From NCBI RefSeq assembly GCF_000785435.2, contig NZ_JTDB02000001.1, positions 434,001 to 498,000 of the forward strand: a DNA stretch of 64,000 bases, in the 5' to 3' direction. Positions 45,830 to 57,599 of this stretch are shown piece after piece (the first letter of the stretch is position 1; each line of letters opens with the position of its first letter). The stretch comes from Paraburkholderia sacchari (GTDB taxonomy: Bacteria; Pseudomonadota; Gammaproteobacteria; Burkholderiales; Burkholderiaceae). The position numbers and the translations under genes are program-made. The notes beneath the pieces were generated by a model. It was not told the DNA's origin, did no database searches, and saw nothing but the letters and a program-made list of their open reading frames with translations.

Positions 45830-47455
45830 GTGCCTGATCGCGTTCACAAGCCCGCAGGAGAGTCATCCGCCGAACCCGCTGCCGCGCCCGCGGGGGGCGT
45901 ATTGGTTCCCCATTTGCGGCTGCGCGCGCGCAACTGGATCTTCGCGCGCGGCAAGTGGGCCACGCGGCTGATCGGCCGCAATCCGTTCTTTGGGGGGCTG
46001 TCGGGCACGCTGGTCGCCACGGTGATGGCGGCGCTGACCTACATGACGCTTTACACCGGCCGCGCCGAAGAGATGCGTCATGCGGTCGAGAACTCGAACA
46101 ACATCGTGCGTCTCGCGAGCAGCGACATTGCGCGCAACGTCGAGCTCTACGATCTCTCGCTGCGCGCCGTGGTGGCGGGCGCGCAGCAGCCCGAAACATG
46201 GGCGCTGCCGCCAGCGCTGCGCCAGCGCGTGCTGTTCGATCGCGCGACGGCGGCATCGTTTCTGGGCGGCGCTTATGTGCTGGACACGCAAGGGCGCGTG
46301 AAGGCTTCGCAGAGCACCGACGATACGCCGGGCGTCTCGGTCGCGGACCGCGACTATTTTCTGGTCCAGCAGCGCAATCCCGATGCGGGCCTCTTCATCT
46401 CGAAGCCGTTTCCGTCACGCCTGCGCCATGGCGTGCTCTCGGTCGCGCTGTCGCGGCGCATCAATGCGCCCGATGGCACGTTCGCGGGCGTCGCGCTGAT
46501 TGTCGTGAGGCTCGAATACTTTCAGCGGCTCGTCGACCGCGTCGACATCGGGCCTGGCGGCGGCGTCTTCATCATCATGCAGGACGGCACGCTGGTCGCG
46601 AGCAAGCCGCCCATGCCGCTCGGGGCGGGCGCGGATTACTCGGGCTGGCGCAACTACCCGATCGTCTCGCGGCACGACGCGGGCACCTTCGCGGCGCACA
46701 CCGAAGCGGACGGCGTGGAGCGACTCTATACCTACGCGCACGTGCGCCGCACTCCCATCATCGTGGGAGTCGCACCCGCCGTCGACGACATCCTCGCGGG
46801 CTGGCGAAGCCGCGCTTACCTGGCCGTTGCGATGACGACGGTCTTCGGCGGCGCCTGGGTGGTGGTGTCCTGGGTGCTCGCGTTCGCGCTGCGCGACAAG
46901 GTAATCGCCGAAGCCGAATTGCAGCGCCTCGCGGTGACCGACCCGCTCACGGGCCTCGCGAATCGGCGCGCGCTCGATGAGCGGCTACAGGCCGAGTGGA
47001 ACCGGGCGTCGCGCGAACGGACGCCGCTCTCGGTGCTGTTCTTCGACGTCGATCACTTCAAGCTGTTCAACGACGCCTACGGCCACGCGGCCGGAGACGA
47101 AGTGCTCAAGCTCGTGGCCGAGCGCATCGCCTCGGGCACACAGCGCACCTCGGACATGGCGGCGCGCTACGGTGGCGAGGAGTTCGCGGTGCTGTTGCCC
47201 GGCACGGCGCTCGAGGGTGCGCGCAAGATCGCCGACAAGATCCGGCGGCGCATCGAGACGGCCAACCTCGCGCATCGCGGCTCGCCCTACGGCCGCGTCA
47301 CGGTGAGCGTGGGGTGCGCGAGTTGCGAGCCGCCCGCGGGCGAAAGCGGCGCAAAGCTGCTCGCCGCCGCGGACGCCCAGTTGTACGAGGCCAAGGCTGC
47401 GGGCCGCAACCAGGTCTGCGCGAAGCAATGGGGCGATGCGGGCGGCGTAGCGTGA
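45830..47455 (+). CDS. Membrane diguanylate cyclase with periplasmic dCACHE sensor
   Basis: A 541-residue protein started from GTG with a good GGAGA site seven bases upstream. A helix at about 60-80 and one at 330-350 bracket a double-CACHE sensor (SQSTDDTPGVSVADRDYFLV; GVFIIMQDGTLVASKPP). The GGDEF domain (375-530) has LTGLANRRALDERL, the active-site RYGGEEFAVLLPG, and an RTSD inhibitory site five residues before GGEEF. It should make c-di-GMP with product feedback, in response to an unknown periplasmic ligand. No EAL domain. Confidence 0.93.
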   Translation: MPDRVHKPAGESSAEPAAAPAGGVLVPHLRLRARNWIFARGKWATRLIGRNPFFGGLSGTLVATVMAALTYMTLYTGRAEEMRHAVENSNNIVRLASSDIARNVELYDLSLRAVVAGAQQPETWALPPALRQRVLFDRATAASFLGGAYVLDTQGRVKASQSTDDTPGVSVADRDYFLVQQRNPDAGLFISKPFPSRLRHGVLSVALSRRINAPDGTFAGVALIVVRLEYFQRLVDRVDIGPGGGVFIIMQDGTLVASKPPMPLGAGADYSGWRNYPIVSRHDAGTFAAHTEADGVERLYTYAHVRRTPIIVGVAPAVDDILAGWRSRAYLAVAMTTVFGGAWVVVSWVLAFALRDKVIAEAELQRLAVTDPLTGLANRRALDERLQAEWNRASRERTPLSVLFFDVDHFKLFNDAYGHAAGDEVLKLVAERIASGTQRTSDMAARYGGEEFAVLLPGTALEGARKIADKIRRRIETANLAHRGSPYGRVTVSVGCASCEPPAGESGAKLLAAADAQLYEAKAAGRNQVCAKQWGDAGGVA

Positions 47456-47473
47456 TGGTCTTGCGCCGGCCGT

Positions 47474-47878
47474 TCAGCGCGCCGACTTCGACAGGCGATG
47501 GCCGAGGCCGAGGTTCGAGACGATCTGCCAGGTGTAGACGCGCGAATAGTGCACGCCGAACTGGCGGCCGATCAACTCGCGCACGCGGCTGTTGGTCCAC
47601 GCATCGCTCGGAAAGCCATGCTCGCGCGCGGAGCCGTGCAGCGCGCTCGCGATCCAGCCCATTGCGGCCTTGTCGAGCACGGAGGGCCGGCCGCCCACGC
47701 TCATCTGCTGGAGCGCGGCGAGGCCGCCGTCTTCGACAATCGACTTGTAGCGGCGCACCGTCTGGGCGGAGAGGTGCAAGGAGTCGGCTACGGCGTGCAC
47801 GGTCGCGCCTTCCACCAACATCTGGCCGGCGGCCATCCTGCGCGCGACGCTCGGCAAATTCTCGGTTCGGATAAGCAT
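47474..47878 (-). CDS. Orphan helix-turn-helix protein, IS630-transposase-like N-terminus
   Basis: A 134-residue protein (ATG at 47878; a TTG five codons upstream is weaker). It has a helix-turn-helix (GATVHAVADSLHLSAQTVRR) and a second winged-helix half (DAWTNSRVRELIGRQFGVHY, then YTWQIVSNLGLGHR), the pair found at the N-terminus of IS630/Tc1-type transposases. No DDE catalytic domain follows and no terminal repeats are seen. It may be a domesticated DNA-binding remnant or a stand-alone regulator. Confidence 0.7.
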   Translation of the reverse strand: MLIRTENLPSVARRMAAGQMLVEGATVHAVADSLHLSAQTVRRYKSIVEDGGLAALQQMSVGGRPSVLDKAAMGWIASALHGSAREHGFPSDAWTNSRVRELIGRQFGVHYSRVYTWQIVSNLGLGHRLSKSAR

Positions 47879-48341
47879 GTGATCACTCGTCAACGAAAGA
47901 TTCCGGACATGCGGCTTGCTAATACCGCTCCTGTCAACCCTTTCAGTGCGTGCGGGTCTTCTCGCTTGCCACGGCCTCGCATGGCTCTTGCTTGATGCCT
48001 GGCCGTCGCGGACGGCGAAACAATGCGCCTCTCAGGACGCGTGCGGACCGCATTGGCGTTCCGCAGGAGATATTAATAATTGTTTTTGTAGGGAATGTGT
48101 ATAGCCAGCGGAAAAATAGTCTGCTTGACTTACGGATTATCCTGGACTATCGGAAAAAATGAACCTATCCAAATCGCTTAACTATGCCAGTGAATGTTGT
48201 TCATTCATGACATGATAGCGCCGCTATCCGGATGATTGAAAGATTTGTAATTGTTGTTTTTGGCCCCTTGCCGAGGCACTTGGGGAGAGCGAATCGGTAA
48301 TTTTGGGCAGAATGCGCTTTCCGGATTTCGCATGAATTTTT
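47879..48341. other. AT-richer intergenic region without a clear gene
   Basis: The stretch becomes AT-rich from about 48060. It holds two small palindromes, TCATG-A-CATGA (48205-48215) and GATAGCG-C-CGCTATC (48214-48228), that overlap by two bases and could be an operator for the gene at 48342. I see no supported open frame. Confidence 0.5.
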
Positions 48342-48854
48342 ATGGGAATCCGATTCGATTCAGACCGAATGGGCCTTCCGGTTTGCTTCACCGCGCGTTT
48401 CGAAGCGAACGGATCATGGTCACATGAAGATCCAATTGACGATTCGCTTGACGATCTAAAAAGCATGAGCAAAGAACTCGACGAAAAGGTTGAACGTCTG
48501 CTGCGGCGCGCGGCGAGCCGACGTGGCCTCGTATCCTATGGCACCTTTCATGCGCTGTTCGCGCAGAGCGTGCCGCTGCACGAACGTTACGAAAAGCTGG
48601 AAGCTGCGGCGGCGGCCTTGTGCGAGCCGCGCGTGGCCGACTACGCGTCGCTGCTCGCAACGGCTTCGGGTCTGCCGGGGCCGGATTTTTATCAGCGTTT
48701 CCGGCGCCTGCACGCGCAGCGCTATTACGCGCTGCTTGGCGCCGACCGCAATCGCATGCTCAAGTTGGTGGAGAAGCGCCAGTTCGCGAGTGAGGAGCGC
48801 GAGCGCGTGTACGACCACTATCGCAGCACCGCCGAAGTTGCCGTGCCCGCGTGA
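48342..48854 (+). CDS. Hypothetical cytosolic protein
   Basis: A 170-residue frame; a shorter start at 48465 (MSKELDEKVERLLRRAASRR) gives 129 residues and may be the real one, because the first 41 codons have less biased third bases and neither start has a clear ribosome-binding site. The core is helical, with alternating charged residues (LHAQRYYALLGADRNRMLKL) and no membrane segment or known motif. Not recognised. Confidence 0.6.
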   Translation: MGIRFDSDRMGLPVCFTARFEANGSWSHEDPIDDSLDDLKSMSKELDEKVERLLRRAASRRGLVSYGTFHALFAQSVPLHERYEKLEAAAAALCEPRVADYASLLATASGLPGPDFYQRFRRLHAQRYYALLGADRNRMLKLVEKRQFASEERERVYDHYRSTAEVAVPA

Positions 48855-48864
48855 CGGAGTGGGT

Positions 48865-49104
48865 TTAGTCGACGCGATTGCGATCGCGCACGAGGATCGT
48901 GACGTACACCGCCGTGCAGACGAGAATCACGGCGACGCCGGCAACCACCTTGGTGTGATTGAACTGCACGAGCCCGGTCACGGCGATGGCAATGCCGGTG
49001 GCGGAGCCGAGTGTGCCGAGCGCGGCAACGAAGATGCGCAGCTTGCTCCAGATGCGATGGCGCCGTTCGGGGCCTGCGCCTTCCCTCAAGCGTTCGAAAG
49101 TCAT
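48865..49104 (-). CDS. Small two-helix membrane protein
   Basis: A 79-residue protein from ATG 49104 (MTFERLREGAG); an upstream ATG adds 13 residues. Two transmembrane helices (about 25-45 and 50-70) are flanked by basic residues (RRHRIWSKLR and VRDRNRVD). Convergent with the preceding hypothetical gene. Function unknown. Confidence 0.6.
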   Translation of the reverse strand: MTFERLREGAGPERRHRIWSKLRIFVAALGTLGSATGIAIAVTGLVQFNHTKVVAGVAVILVCTAVYVTILVRDRNRVD

Positions 49105-49269
49105 GATGCCGGTATTCCCCGTTGAGGGCGGGCTGCATTGCACGATGCAATACGGTCTTCGCCCAGATGAAACGATTATAGCGATCGGCCGATTCCGCGC
49201 TTTCGGCGCGCGCGCATTATGCCGCGCGGCGCAAGTTACACGCGCTGGAGTGCGTGCTTTTTGGGGACG

Positions 49270-49388
49270 TTTAAGTTTGCCTTAATGTTGCGCCGCCATC
49301 ATGAACCCGTCGGGTCGATTCGATAGTCGATTCGTGGTTGTTCTTCACGTCCCCTGTTAACCGCCGATGCCATACGGCGGTTTTTTTT
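49270..49388 (+). ncRNA. Candidate small RNA ending in a strong terminator
   Basis: On the plus strand a hairpin ACCCG-T-CGGGT (49305-49315) is followed 45 bases later by CCGCCG/CGGCGG (49361-49366, 49375-49380) and eight T residues, a clean Rho-independent terminator. No plus-strand gene precedes it closely: the gene just upstream is on the other strand. AT-rich TTTAAGTTTGCCTTAATG (49269-49286) could be its promoter. Expression is not shown by sequence. Confidence 0.38.
49361..49388 (+). terminator. Rho-independent terminator
   Basis: Stem CCGCCG/CGGCGG with an eight-base loop followed by T8 on the plus strand; ends the candidate small RNA. Confidence 0.8.
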
Positions 49389-49428
49389 GCCCATTTGCCC
49401 ATTTTTCCCGTACGCGTGCCCGGCATGC

Positions 49429-50022
49429 TCACTCGTGTTCAGGAAAGCCCGCGCGTCCTTGCGTAAGGTCGCGCAGCACCTCGCGCGCGGCGTCGAGAGC
49501 GGTAGCGGGAAGTTGAATCGTGAGCCGCACTGTCATCGTGTAGCGGCTGTCGGCGAGCGTGTGCTGCTCCTGCTCGATCCAGTGCCGTACGCGCGTTTCG
49601 TCGGCGTAGCTCACTTCCACGATCAGGCGCGCCTGGGCGATGCGCTCCACGCGCTGCGCGTTCTGCAGCGCGCTCGCGATGGCATCGGTATAGGCGCGCA
49701 CGAGGCCGCCCGCGCCGAGCTTCACGCCGCCGTAATAGCGCACCACTGCGGCGAGCACGCCATCGAGGTCGTGATGGCGCAGCACTTCGAGAATGGGGCG
49801 GCCCGCGGTGCCCGAGGGCTCGCCGTCGTCGGACATGCCGGACTGGCCGCCCGCGAGCAGCGCCCAGCAGACGTGCGTGGCAGTGGGGTGTTCGTCGCGC
49901 AGGCGGCGCAGCTCGGCCATGGCCGCTTCGCGGCCGTCGACAGGAATCGCGAGGCCGATGAAGCGGCTCTTGCGGATCTCGAGCTCCGCGCTGACGGTTG
50001 AGGCAAGGGTGTAAGTGGGCAA
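49429..50022 (-). CDS. YigZ/IMPACT-family protein
   Basis: A 197-residue protein of the YigZ family. The UPF0029 core is clear (EIRKSRFIGLAIPVDGREAA; DDGEPSGTAGRPILEVLRHH; VVRYYGGVKLGAGGLVRAYT), followed by a small ferredoxin-like C-terminal domain. Start is TTG (50022), since no upstream ATG fits the family. IMPACT/YigZ relatives bind nucleic acid or modulate translation control; the bacterial role is not defined. Confidence 0.85.
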   Translation of the reverse strand: MPTYTLASTVSAELEIRKSRFIGLAIPVDGREAAMAELRRLRDEHPTATHVCWALLAGGQSGMSDDGEPSGTAGRPILEVLRHHDLDGVLAAVVRYYGGVKLGAGGLVRAYTDAIASALQNAQRVERIAQARLIVEVSYADETRVRHWIEQEQHTLADSRYTMTVRLTIQLPATALDAAREVLRDLTQGRAGFPEHE

Positions 50023-50373
50023 AGCGGGCAGTGCAGCGTAAGCAAAAGCGTGATGTTAGCGGATGCGGACAGCCATTCGGCTGCGCGGCCTGGACGGGGT
50101 CGCGTGCCTTGGACGCGATGCGTCGCGCAATCTCTCAGATTACGTAATGGTTTCTTGCGCCAGAGCTAATGACGTATCGGTCACCAGGGCCGATAATACG
50201 CTGCATGACGGGTCTAGCTCTGGCTGGAGCGACGCCGAACTCCTCATTCGGTGATCCGTCATATATCGAATTCGTCGCGGCGCTGCTGGTCTTGCGCCGC
50301 GCTTCTCCTGAAGCTTCCCCAAAGCTCGTTTCTCCAGGGCTTTTCCAGGCGCTTTTTCCACGGTTCAGCACAG

Positions 50374-50411
50374 AAAAAACCCCGGTCGGGACGGTGTCCA
50401 TCGGCCGGGGT
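50374..50411 (-). terminator. Second minus-strand terminator after acnA
   Basis: Arms ACCCCGG (50379-50385) and CCGGGGT (50405-50411), extended by further pairs, with a T run on the minus strand (A run 50374-50379). About 65 bases beyond the acnA terminator. It may be a backup or may end a separate small transcript. Confidence 0.6.
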
Positions 50412-50473
50412 CGCAAAGCTCGCCTGTTCTCAAGAGGCGATGCTACGTTACGCCTGTCAAAAATCCACGGCAA

Positions 50474-50502
50474 TAAAAAAAAGCCCGGCTTGCACCGGGC
50501 TT
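50474..50502 (-). terminator. acnA terminator
   Basis: AAGCCCGG/CCGGGCTT stem with a six-base loop and a T8-9 run on the minus strand, 62 bases after the acnA stop. Confidence 0.88.
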
Positions 50503-50564
50503 TCAAGTGTGACCGCATCCGTTGCCGGATGCGGCACCTGCAAAACCGCCTGCGCTGCTGACGC

Positions 50565-53282
<2,718 letters not shown>

Positions 53283-53352
53283 GGTGTTTTCCTTCGTTTA
53301 ATCGCGGAAATAACGCTTTGCTACACGTTTTGCTGCCAGTCTGCCTGCTTGC

Positions 53353-54804
53353 TCAGATTACGTACAAGTCGACGTACTCGTTCACCGGCATGGCTTCGAG
53401 CCTTGCCGCATCGAGCGAAACGTCGAGAATCGCCTGCTGCTGCTTCGCGGGGAAGCGGCGCGCGAGGTTGGTCCTGAACTTCTCGATCAGGAGCGGCGTG
53501 CCTTCGTCGCGCCGCCGTTTGTGACCGATGGGGTATTCCACCACGACTTCTTCGAACCTGGTACCGTCGTTGAGTTCGATGGTGAGCGCATTCGCGATCG
53601 AGCGCTTGACCGGGTCGTGATAGTCCTTCGTGAACTGGGGATCTTCGACGCAGACCGTCGTCGCGCGCAAGGCGTCGATGCGCGGGTCCTGCGCCACGTC
53701 GTCTTCGTAATCGGCAGCGGTGAGACGCCCGAAAATGAGCGGCACGGCCACCATGTACTGAATGCAGTGGTCGCGGTCGGCCGGGTTCGCGAGCGGCCCG
53801 CTCTTGTCGATGATGCGGATCGCCGCTTCATGCGTGCGAATGGTGATCTGCTTGATGTCCTGGGCGCTCCGGCCTTGTTGCGCGAGCATGCCGTGCAGCG
53901 TCATCGCGGCTTCGGCGGCGGTCTGCGCGTGGAATTCGGCCGGGAACGCAATCTTGAACAGCACGTTCTCCATCACGTACGAGCCGTACGGGCGCTGGAA
54001 CCGGAACGGCCGCCCCTTGAACGAGACGTCGTAGAAGCCCCACGTTTTCGCCGTGAGCGCGGAGGGATACCCCATCTCGCCCGTCTTCGCGATCAGCGCA
54101 AGGCGCACCGCGCGCGAGGTGGCGTCGCCGGCGGCCCATGACTTGCGCGAGCCGGTATTGGGCGCGTGGCGGTAGGTGCGTAGCGCCTGACCGTCGACCA
54201 TCGCGAGCGAAACGGCGTTGATCAGCTCGTCGCGCGTGAGCCCGAGCATCTGCCCGACCACCGCGGTCGAGGCGAGCTTCACGAGCAGCACGTGGTCGAG
54301 CCCGACCTCGTTGAACGAGTTTTCCAGCGCCATGCAGCCCTGGATCTCGTGCGCCTTCACCATGGCTTCGAGCACATGCCTCATGGTGAGCGGCGGTTTG
54401 CCCTGAGCGACGGCCGTGCGCGAGAGCCAGTCGGCGGTCGCGAGGATGCCGCCCAGGTTGTCCGACGGATGGCCCCATTCGGCGGCCAGCCAGGTGTCGT
54501 TGAAGTCGAGCCAGCGGATCATCGCGCCGATGTTGAACGCGGCCTGAACCGGATCGAGCTGGAATGAGGTGCCCGGCACCTTCGCGCCGTGCGGGACGAT
54601 CGTGCCTGGCACGATGGGTCCCACCAGCTTGGTGCAGGCAGGGTAGGAGAGCGCCTCGAGTCCGCAGCCGAGCGTGTCCAGCAGGCAGTAGCGGGCGGTC
54701 GACAGGGCGAGTGCGCTGTCGATCTCGAAATCGAGTACGTAGTCGACGATGTCGACCAGTACCCGATCCGGCTGCGGCCTGACGTTGGAGACGGGTGCGG
54801 ACAT
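53353..54804 (-). CDS. prpD: 2-methylcitrate dehydratase / aconitase, MmgE/PrpD family
   Basis: A 483-residue PrpD-family enzyme. Signature regions are [40 protein letters not shown] (active-site Asp) and the conserved [20 protein letters not shown]. PrpD dehydrates 2-methylcitrate in propionate breakdown and has some aconitase activity. No prpB or prpC lies nearby, so its place between a secreted protein and acnA suggests a general TCA or methylcitrate side role in this cluster. Confidence 0.93.
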   Translation of the reverse strand: MSAPVSNVRPQPDRVLVDIVDYVLDFEIDSALALSTARYCLLDTLGCGLEALSYPACTKLVGPIVPGTIVPHGAKVPGTSFQLDPVQAAFNIGAMIRWLDFNDTWLAAEWGHPSDNLGGILATADWLSRTAVAQGKPPLTMRHVLEAMVKAHEIQGCMALENSFNEVGLDHVLLVKLASTAVVGQMLGLTRDELINAVSLAMVDGQALRTYRHAPNTGSRKSWAAGDATSRAVRLALIAKTGEMGYPSALTAKTWGFYDVSFKGRPFRFQRPYGSYVMENVLFKIAFPAEFHAQTAAEAAMTLHGMLAQQGRSAQDIKQITIRTHEAAIRIIDKSGPLANPADRDHCIQYMVAVPLIFGRLTAADYEDDVAQDPRIDALRATTVCVEDPQFTKDYHDPVKRSIANALTIELNDGTRFEEVVVEYPIGHKRRRDEGTPLLIEKFRTNLARRFPAKQQQAILDVSLDAARLEAMPVNEYVDLYVI

Positions 54805-54828
54805 CGAGGCGTTCCCGATGCGGCGCGC

Positions 54829-55329
54829 TTACTGGCTGGCGCCCGCTGCCGGCGCGCGCAGCGCGTTGGCCTGGGTCGGCGCCGGTGCGCCTTGCTGCAT
54901 TGCAACGGTCTTGCACTCGTCGGCCAGGCGCGAGCTGTCCTTGTCGGAGAACAGCATGGCCTTGGTCGGGATCACGACCAGGTCGAGGCCGGTGGCGGCG
55001 TCGTGGAAGCGGTCGGCGCCCGTCGTCGTGGTCTGGCGCGGCAGGTTGTAGTTCTTGTTCGCCCAGTGAACCGTGACGATCTGGTCACGTGCCATGTCGC
55101 CCTTCAGGTCGAACTGCATGCCTTCAGCGCAGCTCCAGTGCTCCGAGCCTTCCGGGATCGGATCGACCTTTGCTTCCTTGGCCGGATTGGCCTTGCGCTT
55201 GATGATCTTGTGCTTCGGTGCCGGCTTCTTGGGGGTGGCCGTCGTGGTTTGCGCGGCGGCTTCGGTGGCCGCCAGCATCATCGTGGTGGACAGCGCGCCG
55301 ATAACGGTGGCGATCAGCAGTTTCTTCAT
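54829..55329 (-). CDS. Secreted protein resembling MliC-type lysozyme inhibitors
   Basis: A 166-residue exported protein with signal peptide MKKLLIATVIGALSTTMMLA, cleaved near TEAAA. A Lys/Pro-rich linker leads to a small beta domain with two Cys (WSCAEGMQFDLK and LADECKT), VTVHWANKNYNLPRQ and a GADRFHDAATGLDLVV strand, the layout of MliC-type C-type lysozyme inhibitors. The similarity is by eye. It lies between the citE-like gene and prpD, so its transcription with TCA genes is odd. Confidence 0.62.
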   Translation of the reverse strand: MKKLLIATVIGALSTTMMLAATEAAAQTTTATPKKPAPKHKIIKRKANPAKEAKVDPIPEGSEHWSCAEGMQFDLKGDMARDQIVTVHWANKNYNLPRQTTTTGADRFHDAATGLDLVVIPTKAMLFSDKDSSRLADECKTVAMQQGAPAPTQANALRAPAAGASQ

Positions 55330-55493
55330 GGAGTCGGACCTTTATCTCTTTAAATCGGTTGATCAGGCGAGGCTGCGGGGTGCAGCCGCCGGTTGCATTG
55401 CGCGCGCGCCGAAAGCGCGCAGCGGACGCTATTTTCACCTATTTGCCGATATGAGCCAGGACTTTTGCGATTTGAAAAAATTTAGCCCGCCAT

Positions 55494-56516
55494 TCACGAA
55501 CCCGCTTGCTGTATAACGACGCCTGGCGTAGCGTCGCCCCGATCGAACAGCGGCGCAGCTTCGGCGGGCACGGCGCGCCCAGTCGTGCGCGCGCGGCGCA
55601 GCACCGACCAGTAGTAGCGGTAGCTCGCGCGGTCGTGCAGCGTGTCGGCATGGCGGATCGGTCCCCATTGCGCGGCCAGCAGGATCTCGGCGGCAGTGGC
55701 GATTTCCTCGTCGCGCGGCGCAAATGCGGCGACGATCACCGGGATCTGCGCCGGATGGATGCTCCACATGCGCGTGTAGCCGAATTCATTGCGGGCGCGG
55801 CGCGCGTCGTTCGCCACGACGTCCATGTCGCGCACCTCGGTGCTGACATTGTGTGACGGAACGCGGCCGTTCGCATGGCAGGCCGCGGCGATTTCCAGCT
55901 TCGCACGGCGCACGAGCGGGTGGTCGAACTGGCCCGGCGAGCGCATGGCGGTGTCGGGAATCGCGCCGTCGTGCGCGGAGACGAAGTCCATCAGGCCGAA
56001 ACTGAGCGCTTGCACGCCGCGCAGCGCGGCGAGATCGAACACGCGCGCGAGCGCGCCATGGGTTTCGACGAGCAGTTGCACAGGAATCGGCTTGTCGATG
56101 CCCATCTCCGTGCGCGTGGCTTCGACGAACGCCGTCATTTCGGCGGCGTCGGCCACCGTGCGGATCTTCGGCAGCGTGATGTAGGCCGGCGCGCGTTTCG
56201 CGGCGCGCAGGATCAGGCGTACGTCGTCGCGCCAGTGCGGATGGTGAATGTCGTGGATGCGCACGCCCACGCGCCCGAAGCGGTCGTGCTCGCCGCCGAT
56301 CAGCGACGCGACGAGTTCCGCGTGCTCGGCTTCGCGGCCAACCTGGGCGCCGTCCTCGCAATCAAGGGTGATATCGAATACCGGGCCCAGCTCCTGCTGC
56401 AGCGCGAGCGATTTCAGCATCAGTTTCTCGCTGCCGGCGTAGTGGTCGCACACGGGCAGGAGGACAGGCGGCGCTTCGCCGTCAAACAGCACTTCGGCGG
56501 GGGAGAGGGCGCGCAT
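55494..56516 (-). CDS. HpcH/HpaI-family CoA ester lyase (CitE-like)
   Basis: A 340-residue TIM-barrel lyase. The Mg2+/substrate segment TLDCEDGAQVG and the FVEATRTEMGIDKPIPVQLL and SFGLMDFVSAHDGAIPDTAM strands are family features; SIHPAQIPVI lies near the end. It should cleave or form a short hydroxyacyl-CoA such as malyl-, citramalyl- or beta-methylmalyl-CoA, but lacks the other citrate lyase subunits nearby. Follows mdh in the same direction, with the mdh terminator between them. Confidence 0.87.
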   Translation of the reverse strand: MRALSPAEVLFDGEAPPVLLPVCDHYAGSEKLMLKSLALQQELGPVFDITLDCEDGAQVGREAEHAELVASLIGGEHDRFGRVGVRIHDIHHPHWRDDVRLILRAAKRAPAYITLPKIRTVADAAEMTAFVEATRTEMGIDKPIPVQLLVETHGALARVFDLAALRGVQALSFGLMDFVSAHDGAIPDTAMRSPGQFDHPLVRRAKLEIAAACHANGRVPSHNVSTEVRDMDVVANDARRARNEFGYTRMWSIHPAQIPVIVAAFAPRDEEIATAAEILLAAQWGPIRHADTLHDRASYRYYWSVLRRARTTGRAVPAEAAPLFDRGDATPGVVIQQAGS

Positions 56517-56563
56517 CTTCGGCGTCAGGGGACGAGTGTTGGATCAGGAGCCTGAACGAAAAA

Positions 56564-56600
56564 AAACCGGAACCCGCTATGCCGCCGCGGACTCCGGTTT
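56564..56600 (-). terminator. mdh terminator
   Basis: AAACCGGA/TCCGGTTT stem with a 21-base loop, followed by a T run on the minus strand (A run 56559-56566), just after the mdh stop. Genes beyond it (citE-like onward) may therefore need read-through or their own promoter. Confidence 0.78.
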
Positions 56601-56612
56601 GCTTGCTACGGC

Positions 56613-57599
56613 TTACTTGCCGAGCAGGTGAGCGACGCCTTCGCGCTCTTCGAGCAGCTCGTTGAGCGTGCCGTTCATCTTTTCACGCGAGAATGCGTCG
56701 ATTTCGAGGCCTTCGACGCGCTTGTACTCGCCGTTTTCGCAAGTCACCGGCACGCCGTAGATGATGTCTTCGGGGATCTCGTACGAGCCGTCCGACGGAA
56801 TGCCCATCGTGACCCACTTGCCGTTCGTGCCGAGCACCCAGTCACGCACGTGGTCGATCGCTGCGTTGGCCGCCGATGCCGCCGACGACAGGCCGCGCGC
56901 TTCGATGATCGCCGCGCCGCGCTTGCCGACCGTCGGGATGAACGTGTTGCGGTTCCATTCGTCGTCGTTGATCAGCGCGTTGAGCGACTGGCCGTCGACC
57001 GTGGCGAAACGGTAGTCGGGGTACATCGTGGGTGAGTGGTTGCCCCACACGGCGAGCTTCTCGATCGAGGCGACCGGCTTGCCCGACTTGGCGGCCAGTT
57101 GCGAGAGCGCGCGGTTGTGGTCCAGACGCAGCATGGCGGTGAAGTTCTTCTTCGGCAGATCCGGAGCCGACTTCATGGCGATGTAGGCGTTCGTGTTGGC
57201 CGGGTTGCCGACCACCAGCACCTTTACGTCGCGGCTGGCGACGTCGTTGAGCGCCTTGCCCTGAACCGTGAAGATTTCGGCGTTGGCCGAGAGCAGGTCC
57301 TTGCGCTCCATGCCCTTCGAGCGGGGACGTGCGCCAACCAGCAGGGCGACGTCGGCGTCCTTGAACGCGACCTTCGGATCGTCGGTGATCACCACGCCTT
57401 GGAGCAGCGGGAATGCGCAGTCGTCGAGTTCCATGACGACGCCCTTGACGGCAGCTTGCGCTTGCGGCAGGTCGAGCAGTTGCAGGATGACGGGCTGATC
57501 CTTGCCGAGCAGGTCGCCGTTCGCGATGCGGAACAGCAGGGAGTAAGCGATCTGACCTGCGGCGCCGGTGACGGCAACGCGCTTTGCGGACTTAGCCAT
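56613..57599 (-). CDS. mdh: Malate dehydrogenase
   Basis: A 328-residue NAD-dependent malate dehydrogenase of the cytosolic-type subgroup (MDH1-like) common in proteobacteria. The start [20 protein letters not shown] supplies the NAD-binding GxxGxxG; the longer frame is rejected. Catalytic loop [19 protein letters not shown], then [18 protein letters not shown] and catalytic His in [18 protein letters not shown] enzyme oxidising malate to oxaloacetate. Confidence 0.96.
   Translation of the reverse strand: MAKSAKRVAVTGAAGQIAYSLLFRIANGDLLGKDQPVILQLLDLPQAQAAVKGVVMELDDCAFPLLQGVVITDDPKVAFKDADVALLVGARPRSKGMERKDLLSANAEIFTVQGKALNDVASRDVKVLVVGNPANTNAYIAMKSAPDLPKKNFTAMLRLDHNRALSQLAAKSGKPVASIEKLAVWGNHSPTMYPDYRFATVDGQSLNALINDDEWNRNTFIPTVGKRGAAIIEARGLSSAASAANAAIDHVRDWVLGTNGKWVTMGIPSDGSYEIPEDIIYGVPVTCENGEYKRVEGLEIDAFSREKMNGTLNELLEEREGVAHLLGK

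Larger units (their letters stand above)
49144..49428. other. Intergenic region holding a possible small RNA
   Basis: Apart from the candidate small RNA and its terminator at 49270-49388, the region has a direct repeat GTCGATTCG (49314-49322 and 49326-49334). No protein-coding frame is supported. Confidence 0.5.
50023..50564. other. Intergenic region downstream of acnA with two minus-strand terminators
   Basis: Holds the acnA terminator (50474-50502) and a second terminator (50374-50411) on the same strand, with a hairpin TCGCCT/AGGCGA (50420-50440) between them. Bases 50060-50370 show only overlapping short frames with no family signal, and I do not call a gene there. Confidence 0.55.

Noticed and set aside
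50169..50561. Open frames in the gap after acnA
   Set aside because: Both strands show short frames overlapping terminators, with no ribosome-binding site, no family signal and mixed composition.
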